Source of the DNA: Burkholderiaceae bacterium
Lineage (GTDB): Bacteria > Pseudomonadota > Gammaproteobacteria > Burkholderiales > Burkholderiaceae_C
Direction: 5' to 3'
NCBI GenBank assembly: GCA_023954035.1
Contig: JAMLIT010000009.1
Span: forward strand, 1-64,000
Length of the DNA stretch: 64,000 nucleotides
The number at the start of each line of letters is the position of its first letter. Positions within the stretch are counted from its first letter, which is position 1. Below, piece by piece: positions 45,235 through 53,346 of this stretch. Under the pieces are notes generated by a model. That model had not been told where the DNA came from. It saw only the letters and a program-made list of their open reading frames with translations, and made no database searches. A program made the translations under genes and the position numbers.

Positions 45235-47154
45235 ATGATTCACATCACCCTTCCTGACGGTTCCCGACGCGAGTTCTCGGGGCCTGTCACGGTGGCCGAG
45301 GTTGCGGCCTCGATTGGCTCTGGTCTGGCCAAGGCAGCGCTTGCCGGAAAGGTGGGCGGCAAGGTCGTCGATACAAGTCACCGAATCGAAGAGGACAGTG
45401 TGCTGGCCATCGTCACTGCCAAGGATGACGAAGGCCTGGAGGTGATTCGCCACTCGACCGCGCACTTGCTCGCCTATGCGGTCAAAGAGCTGTTCCCCGA
45501 GGCGCAGGTCACAATTGGCCCGGTCATCGAAAACGGCTTCTATTACGACTTCGCTTACAAAAGGCCATTCACACCAGAGGACCTCGAAGCCATTGAAAAG
45601 CGCATGGCGCAACTGGCTGCGAGAGACGAACCGGTCGTGCGGCGTGTACTGCCGCGCGATGAGGCGGTCGCGTATTTCAAGAGTCTGGGCGAACACTACA
45701 AGGCCGAGATCATTTCGAGCATTCCCAGCAACGAAGACGTCAGCCTATACCGCGAAGGGGGCTTTGAAGACCTGTGCCGCGGGCCGCACGTGCCCAGCAC
45801 CGGCAAGCTCAAGCATTTCAAACTGATGAAAGTCGCTGGGGCCTATTGGCGCGGCGATCATCGCAACGAGATGCTGCAACGCATCTACGGTACCGCTTGG
45901 GCAAGCAAGGAGGAACTGCAGCACTACCTCACCATGCTCGAGGAAGCCGAAAAACGGGATCACCGCAAACTGGGCCGGGAGCTGGACTTGTTCCATCTCG
46001 ACGAACATTCGCCCGGCACCGTGTTCTGGCACCCCAAGGGTTGGACCGTGTGGCAGGAGGTCGAGCAGTACATGCGTCGCGTGTACCAGGACAATGGCTA
46101 CCAGGAAGTCAAGGGGCCGCAGATTCTGGACGCCTCGCTTTGGGAAAAAACCGGTCACTGGGACAAATACCGCGAAAACATGTTCACGACGGAATCGGAA
46201 AAGCGCGAGTACGCACTCAAGCCGATGAACTGCCCGGGCCACATCCTCATCTACAAGCAAGGCATCAAGAGCTATCGGGATCTGCCGCTGCGATTGGGCG
46301 AGTTTGGCCAATGCCACCGCAATGAGCCCAGCGGCGGACTGCACGGCATCATGCGTGTACGCGCTTTCACCCAGGACGACGGGCACATCTTCTGCACCGA
46401 AGACCAGATACTGGAAGAATGCGCGGCGTTTACCAAGCTGCTGCAGCGCGTCTACCGCGACTTCGGGTTTGAGGAAGTGATCTACAAGGTCGCCACCCGT
46501 CCCGAGGCGCGAATCGGCTCGGATGAGTACTGGGATCGCACCGAGAGCGCTTTGATGGAGAGCCTGCGCCAGACCGGTTGCGAATTCGAGATCGCAAAAG
46601 GCGAGGGCGCGTTCTATGCGCCCAAGATCGAGTACACGCTCAAGGACGCGTTGGGCCGACAGTGGCAGTGCGGCACCATCCAGATCGACCCCAACATGCC
46701 GGAACGGCTTGGCGCCGAGTATGTCGACGAAGCGGGCGTGCGCCGCACCCCGATCATGCTGCACCGGGCGATTGTCGGAAGTCTGGAGCGATTCATCGGT
46801 ATTCTGATTGAGCAGCATGCCGGCGCGCTCCCGGTCTGGCTTGCGCCGGTCCAGGCTGCGATCCTCAACATCACCGATGCGCAGGCCGACTACTGTCGCG
46901 AAATTGCTGAAAAACTGGCTCAGGCGGTGCCCCACCATCCTTTGCGCGTGGCGCTGGACTTAAGAAACGAGAAGATTACGTATAAAATACGTGAGCATTC
47001 GTTGCAAAAGCTGCCCTTCATTCTGGTTGCTGGCGAGAAGGAGCGAGCAGCCGGAGCGGTTGCAGTGCGTGCCCGAGGCAACCAAGACCTTGGGATGATG
47101 CCGGTCGAAGAGTTCATTCAACGCATCACGCGCGCCATTGCCGACAAAGCTTGA
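45235..47154 (+). CDS. thrS: Threonyl-tRNA synthetase
   Basis: 639 residues from ATG 45235 with an AAGGA box; an in-frame upstream start (45205) adds 10 unconserved residues. Domains: TGS (about 1-62, [20 protein letters not shown]), the ThrRS second additional/editing domain with [12 protein letters not shown], then the class II catalytic core with [12 protein letters not shown] (zinc Cys), [36 protein letters not shown], and an anticodon-binding domain (about 535-639). It charges tRNA-Thr and edits Ser-tRNA. It leads the thrS-infC-rpmI-rplT-pheS-pheT-ihfA string and is preceded by the Thr-rich leader and terminator. Confidence 0.97.
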   Translation: MIHITLPDGSRREFSGPVTVAEVAASIGSGLAKAALAGKVGGKVVDTSHRIEEDSVLAIVTAKDDEGLEVIRHSTAHLLAYAVKELFPEAQVTIGPVIENGFYYDFAYKRPFTPEDLEAIEKRMAQLAARDEPVVRRVLPRDEAVAYFKSLGEHYKAEIISSIPSNEDVSLYREGGFEDLCRGPHVPSTGKLKHFKLMKVAGAYWRGDHRNEMLQRIYGTAWASKEELQHYLTMLEEAEKRDHRKLGRELDLFHLDEHSPGTVFWHPKGWTVWQEVEQYMRRVYQDNGYQEVKGPQILDASLWEKTGHWDKYRENMFTTESEKREYALKPMNCPGHILIYKQGIKSYRDLPLRLGEFGQCHRNEPSGGLHGIMRVRAFTQDDGHIFCTEDQILEECAAFTKLLQRVYRDFGFEEVIYKVATRPEARIGSDEYWDRTESALMESLRQTGCEFEIAKGEGAFYAPKIEYTLKDALGRQWQCGTIQIDPNMPERLGAEYVDEAGVRRTPIMLHRAIVGSLERFIGILIEQHAGALPVWLAPVQAAILNITDAQADYCREIAEKLAQAVPHHPLRVALDLRNEKITYKIREHSLQKLPFILVAGEKERAAGAVAVRARGNQDLGMMPVEEFIQRITRAIADKA

Positions 47155-47242
47155 TCAGCCGTCATTGCTTGGCTACACCGTTCGGTGAAGCCGTGGCGCG
47201 TTGGCCCCAAGTGGAGGGCGTCCTAATTAAGAGGTGAGAACC

Positions 47243-47845
47243 ATAGCTACTGAATTTCGTGATCGTCGCCACCGTGAAGAGCGCAAGCACCGCCTGAACC
47301 GTGAAATCATGGCCCCCGAAGTCCGCTTGTCGGGGCCGGACAATGAGCCCTTAGGGGTCGTCAGCCTGATGGATGCGTTGCGCATGGCGGGCGAGCTCGA
47401 TGTGGATCTGGTGGAAATTTCCGCCACCGCCAACCCGCCCGTGTGCCGTTTGATGGACTATGGCAAGTTCAAGTACATCGAGCAAAAGCGCGCCGCGGAG
47501 GCCAAGGCCAAGCAGACGGTCATAGAGATCAAGGAAGTTAAGTTCCGTCCCGGCACGGACGACGGTGACTACAACATCAAGTTGCGCAATATCCGGCGTT
47601 TCTTGGCCGAGGGCGACAAGTGCAAGATCACGCTGCGTTTTCGCGGCCGTGAGATCACGCACCAGGATCTGGGCTTGGCACTCTTGAACCGATTGCGCGA
47701 CGATCTCGGCGATACGATTTTGGTCGAGCAGTTTCCCCGTCTGGAAGGGCGGCAGATGATCATGATGATCGCGCCGGCCCGCAAAAAGACGGCAGCGGCA
47801 CGCTCAGCGGAAGCGACTTCCGGTGCGGATGCCAATGCGTCCTGA
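47243..47845 (+). CDS. infC: Translation initiation factor IF-3 (AUA start)
   Basis: 200 residues if read from ATA 47243 (initiator Met). No ATG is available before the conserved [24 protein letters not shown] at 47231-47234 is 8 bases from ATA, ideal spacing, whereas a GTG at 47234 overlaps that box and cannot use it. IF-3 motifs: [49 protein letters not shown] and [16 protein letters not shown]. Rare AUU-type start codons let IF-3 repress its own synthesis, so AUA here probably keeps that autoregulation. A small hairpin (47171-47192) lies between thrS and infC. The C-terminus has an extra Ala/Ser-rich tail. Confidence 0.88.
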   Translation: MATEFRDRRHREERKHRLNREIMAPEVRLSGPDNEPLGVVSLMDALRMAGELDVDLVEISATANPPVCRLMDYGKFKYIEQKRAAEAKAKQTVIEIKEVKFRPGTDDGDYNIKLRNIRRFLAEGDKCKITLRFRGREITHQDLGLALLNRLRDDLGDTILVEQFPRLEGRQMIMMIAPARKKTAAARSAEATSGADANAS

Positions 47846-47869
47846 GACGCCGGTGTGGAGGAATGGGGT

Positions 47870-47994
47870 TGCTCAGGCACGCGGTGCCTGAGCACTTGCA
47901 CAGGAACACCGTTTTCGGTGTTCCAGCGTCGGCTGAAATGCCGGCAACAAAGAAGTGTCTCGGGGCCAGCAAGTTTGCAAGCTGTTTTGCAAAC
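47870..47994 (+). promoter_or_regulatory. Three-hairpin region between infC and rpmI
   Basis: In the 180-bp infC-rpmI gap lie three perfect stems: TGCTCAGGCAC/GTGCCTGAGCA (47870-47894, 3-base loop), GGAACACCG/CGGTGTTCC (47903-47924, TTTT loop) and GTTTGCAA/TTGCAAAC (47973-47994, 6-base loop). None is followed by a T-run, so they are not obvious terminators. In other bacteria ribosomal protein L20 represses rpmI-rplT by binding structured mRNA here; that role is inferred. Confidence 0.55.
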
Positions 47995-48025
47995 GCCTCA
48001 CGAGCACAAACTAAGGAGCATTTTC

Positions 48026-48229
48026 ATGCCCAAGATGAAGTCCAAGAGCAGCGCCAAGAAGCGCTTTCGCGTTCGCCCGGGTGGCACTGTCAAGCGCGGC
48101 CACGCCTTCAAGCGTCACATCCTGACCAAGAAGACCACCAAGAACAAGCGCCACTTGCGTGGCATCACGGCTGTCCATGAGACCAATATGGCCTCCATGG
48201 CACAGATGCTGCCCTTCGCTGGCCTGTAA
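48026..48229 (+). CDS. rpmI: 50S ribosomal protein L35
   Basis: 67 residues, the standard size. [20 protein letters not shown] and the basic run [20 protein letters not shown] are diagnostic. An AAGGAG box precedes the ATG. It lies between the three-hairpin region and rplT in the canonical infC-rpmI-rplT order. Confidence 0.97.
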   Translation: MPKMKSKSSAKKRFRVRPGGTVKRGHAFKRHILTKKTTKNKRHLRGITAVHETNMASMAQMLPFAGL

Positions 48230-48255
48230 TCAACGGACGAACAAGGAGTACTCCC

Positions 48256-48615
48256 ATGCCTCGCGTCAAACGTGGTGTCACGGCTCACGCCCGTCACAAA
48301 AAAGTTCTGGCCCTTGCCAAGGGTTTCCGCGGCCGCCGCGGCAATGTTTTCCGGATCGCCAAACAGGCGGTCATGAAGGCTGGGCAATATGCCTACCGTG
48401 ATCGCCGTGCCAAGAAGCGCGTCTTCCGCCGCCTCTGGATTGCCCGTATCAATGCCGGCGCGCGTGAACTGGGTCTGACCTACAGCCAGTTCGTGAGTGG
48501 CCTGAAAAAGGCATCCATCGAGATCGACCGCAAGATGCTGGCCGATCTGGCGGTGCACGACAAAGCGGCTTTCGGCAGCATCGTCGAACAGGTGAAGGCC
48601 AAGCTGGCCGCTTGA
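48256..48615 (+). CDS. rplT: 50S ribosomal protein L20
   Basis: 119 residues, exactly the family length. [40 protein letters not shown] and [20 protein letters not shown] identify it. It organises 23S rRNA early in 50S assembly, and in E. coli and Bacillus it represses its own operon. It starts 26 bp after rpmI and is followed by a repeat copy that forms a terminator. Confidence 0.98.
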   Translation: MPRVKRGVTAHARHKKVLALAKGFRGRRGNVFRIAKQAVMKAGQYAYRDRRAKKRVFRRLWIARINAGARELGLTYSQFVSGLKKASIEIDRKMLADLAVHDKAAFGSIVEQVKAKLAA

Positions 48616-48630
48616 GCGAATCGCCAACAG

Positions 48631-48683
48631 CTATTTTATTGATAGCTTTTAGCGCAATTACAGCAAGGGCTAGGGCTTGAAAA
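48631..48683. repeat. AGCGCT palindromic repeat, copy 12 (rplT-pheS)
   Basis: Forward orientation: TATTGATAGCTTTTAGCGCA, then ATTACAGCAAGGGCTAGGGC, then TTGAAAA. One arm has mutated from AGCGCT to GGGCTAG, and that arm now forms the 5' side of the terminator at 48665. Confidence 0.75.
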
Positions 48684-48703
48684 GGCACTAGCCCTTGTTT
48701 TTT
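48665..48703 (+). terminator. Intrinsic terminator or attenuator before pheS
   Basis: AAGGGCTAG (48665-48673) pairs with CTAGCCCTT (48688-48696), a perfect 9-bp stem with a 14-base loop, followed by G and six T. It lies 12 bp before the pheS ATG, so it would either separate rplT from pheST or be conditional. The 5' arm comes from the repeat copy. Confidence 0.82.
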
Positions 48704-48714
48704 GAAGAAACCAT

Positions 48715-49767
48715 ATGAACGACCTGGATTCCTTGGTTGAGACTGCCCGGCAGGCGTTTGCGCAAAGCACAGCGCCCGCCGAACTCGAAAATGCGAAAGC
48801 CCGCTTTTTGGGCAAATCCGGGCGCATGACCGAACTCATGAAGGGCATGGCGCAGCTCTCGCCGGAGGAGAAAAAATCGCGCGGTGCGGCCATCAACCTC
48901 GCCAAGCAGGCTATCGAGGCCGCCTTGACGGCGCGACGCCAAGCCCTCTCAGAGGCCGAGTTGGAACGGCAACTGCAGGCCGAAGCGCTGGACGTCAGCC
49001 TCCCCGGACGTCAGCGGGGGCAGGGCGGTTTGCACCCAGTCTCCTTGACACTCGAGCGCATCGAGGGCCTCTTCGGCTCCATGGGATTTGAGGTGGCGGA
49101 CGGGCCCGAGATTGAAACCGACTGGTTCAACTTTACTGCGCTCAATACGCCACAGGACCATCCGGCGCGCTCCATGCACGACACCTTCTACATCGAAGGC
49201 GGCGATGAACAAGCGCCCCACCTGCTGCGCACCCACACCAGCCCGATGCAGATTCGGCATGCGATCGCCCATGTCAAGCGCCACCGCGCCGCACTGGACG
49301 CTGGCCAGGCGATCCCGGAAATTCGGGTCATCGCTCCCGGACGGACGTACCGTGTGGACAGTGATGCCACCCACTCACCCATGTTTCATCAATGCGAGGG
49401 CCTGTGGATTGGGGAGAACGTCAGTTTCAAAGATCTGAAGTACGTCTTTACCGCCTTTTGCCGCCGCTTTTTTGAGACCGACGAACTGGTGTTGCGTTTT
49501 CGTCCCAGCTTTTTCCCGTTCACCGAGCCCAGTGCCGAAATCGACATCCAGTTCCAGCAAGGCCCACTGGCGGGACGCTGGCTGGAAGTGGCGGGTTCCG
49601 GCCAGGTGCATCCGAATGTGGTGCGCAACATGGGGCTTGACCCGGAGCGCTTCATCGGATTTGCCTTTGGCATGGGGTTCGATCGTTTGACCATGTTGCG
49701 CTATGGCGTCAGCGATCTGCGTTTGTTTTTTGACGGAGACATCCGATTTCTATCGCAATTCCAATAG
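48715..49767 (+). CDS. pheS: Phenylalanyl-tRNA synthetase alpha subunit
   Basis: 350 residues, usual for bacterial PheS. N-terminal coiled coil (about 1-85), then class II motifs: [76 protein letters not shown] and [17 protein letters not shown]. It forms the alpha2beta2 enzyme with PheT, encoded 72 bp downstream. Its ATG is directly after the terminator hairpin, with a weak GAAGAAA box. Confidence 0.97.
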   Translation: MNDLDSLVETARQAFAQSTAPAELENAKARFLGKSGRMTELMKGMAQLSPEEKKSRGAAINLAKQAIEAALTARRQALSEAELERQLQAEALDVSLPGRQRGQGGLHPVSLTLERIEGLFGSMGFEVADGPEIETDWFNFTALNTPQDHPARSMHDTFYIEGGDEQAPHLLRTHTSPMQIRHAIAHVKRHRAALDAGQAIPEIRVIAPGRTYRVDSDATHSPMFHQCEGLWIGENVSFKDLKYVFTAFCRRFFETDELVLRFRPSFFPFTEPSAEIDIQFQQGPLAGRWLEVAGSGQVHPNVVRNMGLDPERFIGFAFGMGFDRLTMLRYGVSDLRLFFDGDIRFLSQFQ

Positions 49768-49839
49768 GGCAATGCGGAGGCCCTGAAGTCTGGGGGCTTG
49801 TTCCGCAAGGCCAGCTTGTGACGTACGAACATTTTTCCT

Positions 49840-52284
49840 ATGCAATTTCCTGAATCCTGGCTGCGCGAATTCTGCAATCCGCCGTTGAGTTCCGCTGAGC
49901 TGGCGGACACCTTGACCATGGCGGGGCTGGAAGTCGAAGCGATGGAGCCTGTCGCTCCGCCCTTTGAAGGCGTGGTGGTGGGCGAAATCCGCTCGGCAGT
50001 ACAGCACCCCGATGCCGATCGCCTGCGCATATGCCAGGTGGACGTGGGCCAGCCCGAGTGGCTGAACATCGTTTGCGGTGCGCCCAATGCCCGCCCAGGC
50101 ATCAAGGTGCCCTGCGCACTGGTGGGCGCGCGGCTCCCGGCGGCAGACAACGCAGAGGCTTTCGTCATTCGCATCGGAAAGCTGCGTGGCGTGGACAGCC
50201 ACGGCATGCTGTGCTCGGCCAAAGAACTCAAGCTTTCCGATGACCACGGCGGCTTGCTGGAGCTGCCGGACAATGCCCCGCTGGGAGCAGACGTTCGCCA
50301 AGTGCTGTCGCTCGACGATACGCTGTTCACGCTCAAGCTCACGCCCAATCTGGCGCACTGCCTGAGCGTGTATGGCGTCGCTCGCGAGCTGGCCGCGCTG
50401 ACCGGTGCAAGACTCGATACGCCAGTCTTTCCAGCTGCGGCAGTGGACATCGAGGACACGCTCCCGGTTCAGATCAGCGCGCCGGATCTGTGCGGGCGGT
50501 TTTCTGGTCGCATCGTTCGCGGCTTGAACCCGGGTGCGACTACGCCGCCCTGGATGGTCGAGCGCCTGGCGCGCTGTGGCCAGCGAAGCGTTTCGCCCCT
50601 GGTGGACATTTCGAACTACGTGATGTTCGAGTTCGGCCGACCCTCCCACATCTTTGATCTGGACAAGATCCACGGCGGTCTCGACGTGCGCTGGGCGGGG
50701 GCCGGCGAGTCGCTCACGCTGCTGAGCGGCGCCACCGTTGCGCTGGATGCCGACGTGGGCGTGATCGCCGACGAAACGCAGGTGGAGTCGCTGGCGGGCA
50801 TCATGGGCGGCTTGGCAACGGCGGTGTCCGACGAAACGAGGAACATTTACATCGAAGCCGCGTTTTGGTGGCCGCAGGCGGTGGCGGGCCGATCGCGCCG
50901 CTTGCGGTTTTCCACGGAGGCGGGACACCGTTTCGAGCGCGGCGTCGATCCGGAGCACACCGTGGAGCACATCGAACGCATTACCCAGTTGGTGCTCGAC
51001 ATTTGCGGCACGTCCGACTCGGTGTGCGGGCCGGTGGACGACCAAAAGCCGAGCATGCCCGAGCGCCATCCTGTGCGTTTGCGCATCGCACGTGCTGCCA
51101 AGGTAATCGGCATGCCTGTCTCACAAGCGCAATGCGTGCAAGTCCTCGAGCGTTTGGGTCTGCAAGTTGCGCAATCCGACGGGGAGCTGACAGTTCGCCC
51201 CCCAGCCTACCGTTTTGATCTGGCGCACGAGGAAGATTTGATCGAAGAGGTCGCGCGCATCGTCGGTTACGGCCAGCTGCCTGATACGCCTCCGCTCGCA
51301 CCGGTCACGCCTATTCTGCGGGCTGAGCGCAAGCGCAGCCCGTTTGCCTTGCGGCGCCAGCTTGCCGTGCTGGGCTATCAGGAGACGATCAACTTCAGCT
51401 TTGTCGACGCCGATTGGGAACGCGAACTCGCAGGTGTCCGCGACCCCATCCGCCTGTTGAACCCGATTTCTAGCCAAATGAGCGTTATGCGCTCGTCCCT
51501 ACTGGGTTCTTTGCTACAAGTTTTGAAATTCAACGTGGATAGACGTGCAGAGCGCGTGCGCGTTTTTGAGCTCGGCCGCGTGTTTTTACGCGACGCTGCA
51601 GTGGCCGAATCCGATACCACGGTGGCGGGCTACCGCCAACCCCAGCGTGTTGCAGGCCTTGCTTATGGGCCAGCCGACCGTGTGCAATGGGGTCTCGCTG
51701 GCCGCAACGTAGACTTTTATGACGCCAAAGGGGACGTCGAGGCCTTGCTGGCGCCGCGCAAGCCGGCTTTCGAGAGAGCGGAGCATCCCGCGATGCATCC
51801 GGGGCGCTGCGCGCAGATCTTGCTCGATGGCCGTCCTGTCGGTTGTGTCGGCGAGTTGCATCCCAAATGGCGGCAGTCCTGGGGGCTTGCCCAGGCCCCC
51901 GTACTTTTTGAGTTGGAGCTCGATGCGGTTCTGACCAAGCCCTTGCCTGAGTTCGCGCCCGTCGCGCGGCATCAGGCTGTGGAGCGCGATATTGCGGTGG
52001 TCGTGGGCGAAGACGTCACGCACGGCCAGTTGATGCAGTCGATCGCTTTGGCATTGGACGCCGCGATGCTGCGTGATGCGATTTTGTTTGATGTTTATCG
52101 TCCGAAATCCCTCAAGCGCGACGAGCCGTCTGGCGCCGTCGGCCTCGCACAGGGGGAAAAGAGCATGGCGATTCGCTTGGTGCTTGGAGGCGACACGACG
52201 CTTACGGAAGCTCAGATCGACGCGGCTGTCGCCTCTGTGGTCGAGCAATTGGCACTGCGTCACGGCGCGCGCCTGCGGGTCTAG
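49840..52284 (+). CDS. pheT: Phenylalanyl-tRNA synthetase beta subunit
   Basis: 814 residues, typical length. It has the EMAP-II-like tRNA-binding domain near the N-terminus ([40 protein letters not shown]), the B3/B4 editing domain, B5, and the catalytic-like core with [20 protein letters not shown]. The C-terminal FDX-ACB anticodon-binding domain (about 720-814) ends RHGARLRV. It pairs with PheS. It follows pheS by 72 bp and is 10 bp before ihfA. Confidence 0.97.
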   Translation: MQFPESWLREFCNPPLSSAELADTLTMAGLEVEAMEPVAPPFEGVVVGEIRSAVQHPDADRLRICQVDVGQPEWLNIVCGAPNARPGIKVPCALVGARLPAADNAEAFVIRIGKLRGVDSHGMLCSAKELKLSDDHGGLLELPDNAPLGADVRQVLSLDDTLFTLKLTPNLAHCLSVYGVARELAALTGARLDTPVFPAAAVDIEDTLPVQISAPDLCGRFSGRIVRGLNPGATTPPWMVERLARCGQRSVSPLVDISNYVMFEFGRPSHIFDLDKIHGGLDVRWAGAGESLTLLSGATVALDADVGVIADETQVESLAGIMGGLATAVSDETRNIYIEAAFWWPQAVAGRSRRLRFSTEAGHRFERGVDPEHTVEHIERITQLVLDICGTSDSVCGPVDDQKPSMPERHPVRLRIARAAKVIGMPVSQAQCVQVLERLGLQVAQSDGELTVRPPAYRFDLAHEEDLIEEVARIVGYGQLPDTPPLAPVTPILRAERKRSPFALRRQLAVLGYQETINFSFVDADWERELAGVRDPIRLLNPISSQMSVMRSSLLGSLLQVLKFNVDRRAERVRVFELGRVFLRDAAVAESDTTVAGYRQPQRVAGLAYGPADRVQWGLAGRNVDFYDAKGDVEALLAPRKPAFERAEHPAMHPGRCAQILLDGRPVGCVGELHPKWRQSWGLAQAPVLFELELDAVLTKPLPEFAPVARHQAVERDIAVVVGEDVTHGQLMQSIALALDAAMLRDAILFDVYRPKSLKRDEPSGAVGLAQGEKSMAIRLVLGGDTTLTEAQIDAAVASVVEQLALRHGARLRV

Positions 52285-52294
52285 GAGAGGAACG

Positions 52295-52615
52295 ATGCAA
52301 CGCGTGGAATTCACCGTCGATAGTCTGGAAACCCCTGCCTTGACCAAGGCGCAGCTTGCCGACCTGTTGTTCGATCAGATTGGCCTGAACAAGCGCGAGT
52401 CCAAGGACATGGTCGATGCATTCTTTGACCTGATTGCGCGCAGCCTGGTCGATGGCGACGACGTCAAGCTGTCCGGTTTTGGCAACTTCCAGATTCGCAC
52501 CAAGGCGCCACGACCTGGGCGCAATCCCCGCACCGGTGAGGCCATACCGATCGGCGAGCGCCGCGTGGTGACATTTCACGCGAGCAGCAAGCTCAAGGAA
52601 CAGATTCAGGGCTAG
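52295..52615 (+). CDS. ihfA: Integration host factor alpha subunit
   Basis: 106 residues from ATG 52295 with a GGAGAGG box. The HU/IHF fold and the DNA-intercalating arm are visible: [60 protein letters not shown]. It heterodimerises with IhfB and bends DNA at specific sites. Its place after pheT is the same as in E. coli. Confidence 0.96.
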   Translation: MQRVEFTVDSLETPALTKAQLADLLFDQIGLNKRESKDMVDAFFDLIARSLVDGDDVKLSGFGNFQIRTKAPRPGRNPRTGEAIPIGERRVVTFHASSKLKEQIQG

Positions 52616-52724
52616 CTCTTGGAGAAGGCGTTGTTCGTTTTGTAACACCTGATGGCACAAAGCACGCGTCTGCTGTAGGCTTGAAGGTTTGTTGCATCTC
52701 TGCGCGCTGCCGCGCATTGTTCCC

Positions 52725-53138
52725 ATGGGCCTCGTGCTTCCTTCGATACCAGCCAAGCGCTATTTCACCATTGGGGAAGTAGCGGACCTGTGTGCGGTCA
52801 AGCCGCACGTGCTGCGTTACTGGGAGCAAGAATTCACCCAACTGCGACCCATCAAACGCAGGGGCAACCGCCGCTATTACCAGCACCATGAGGTGTTGAT
52901 GATCCGGCGCATTCGTGACCTGCTCTACGACCAGGGTTTTACGATCAGTGGCGCGCGCAACCAATTGCAGGAGGTATCGCCAGGCAGCATCCGGCACGCG
53001 GAGATTCCAGGCCATGACGGGGAGGCTTGCGACCTCGACGCGTCCGGCCTGGAAGCGCCCGGCATTGAGTTGCCAGACATGGAAGCCGTGCGGCGTGAGC
53101 TGTTCGAAATCCGTGGCCTGCTTCAGGCTGCGGTGTGA
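52725..53138 (+). CDS. MerR-family transcriptional regulator
   Basis: 137 residues from ATG 52725; a TTG at 52689 would add 12 residues. The MerR winged helix is at the N-terminus: KRYFTIGEVADLCAVKPHVL, RYWEQEFTQLRPIKRRGNRR and YYQHHEVLMIRRIRDLLYDQ. The remainder is a short acidic coil with no cysteine metal ligands, so this is not a metal sensor. Betaproteobacteria conserve this gene after ihfA, but its regulon is unknown. A -10 for the tRNA-Pro gene starts 9 bp after its stop. Confidence 0.88.
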   Translation: MGLVLPSIPAKRYFTIGEVADLCAVKPHVLRYWEQEFTQLRPIKRRGNRRYYQHHEVLMIRRIRDLLYDQGFTISGARNQLQEVSPGSIRHAEIPGHDGEACDLDASGLEAPGIELPDMEAVRRELFEIRGLLQAAV

Positions 53139-53146
53139 TTTGGACC

Positions 53147-53152
53147 TATAAT
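53147..53152 (+). promoter_or_regulatory. -10 box of tRNA-Pro
   Basis: A perfect TATAAT lies 11 bp upstream of the mature tRNA 5' end, which puts initiation almost at the tRNA. The -35 region falls in the last codons of the merR gene and has no clear TTGACA match. Confidence 0.7.
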
Positions 53153-53163
53153 CCGAGGCTTGT

Positions 53164-53240
53164 CGGCGTGTGGCGCAGCCTGGTAGCGCACTTGCATGGG
53201 GTGCAAGGGGTCGAAGGTTCGAATCCTTTCACGCCGACCA
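53164..53240 (+). tRNA. tRNA-Pro (anticodon GGG)
   Basis: 77 nt with encoded CCA. Acceptor CGGCGTG pairs with CACGCCG; D-loop contains AGCCTGGTAGCGC; anticodon stem CTTGC/GCAAG encloses loop ATGGGGT, giving anticodon GGG; T-arm contains GGTTCGAATCC. It closely matches E. coli tRNA-Pro outside the anticodon stem. It reads CCC and CCU codons. Confidence 0.97.
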
Positions 53241-53257
53241 TTTGTTCGAATAGAGAC

Positions 53258-53291
53258 ACGGGTTACAACAGCCATGTTGTAACCCGTTTTT
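53258..53291 (+). terminator. Intrinsic terminator after tRNA-Pro
   Basis: ACGGGTTACAACA (53258-53270) pairs with TGTTGTAACCCGT (53275-53287), a perfect 13-bp stem with a GCCA loop, followed by a T-run. It ends the thrS-to-tRNA block and insulates the acetyltransferase gene. Confidence 0.93.
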
Positions 53292-53346
53292 CATTTCTGC
53301 CGCCCCTGCCTGCATCCATCGGCCCAGGGGCATGAGGAGTCCGCCC

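Noticed and set aside
47234-47245. GTG start for infC at 47234
   Set aside because: It overlaps the only good ribosome-binding site (GAGG at 47231-47234) and adds residues outside the IF-3 family.
51465-51535. AT-rich stretch in pheT resembling the AGCGCT repeat
   Set aside because: It encodes [20 protein letters not shown], a strongly conserved PheT segment, and matches the repeat only in short pieces. Codon choice explains the similarity.
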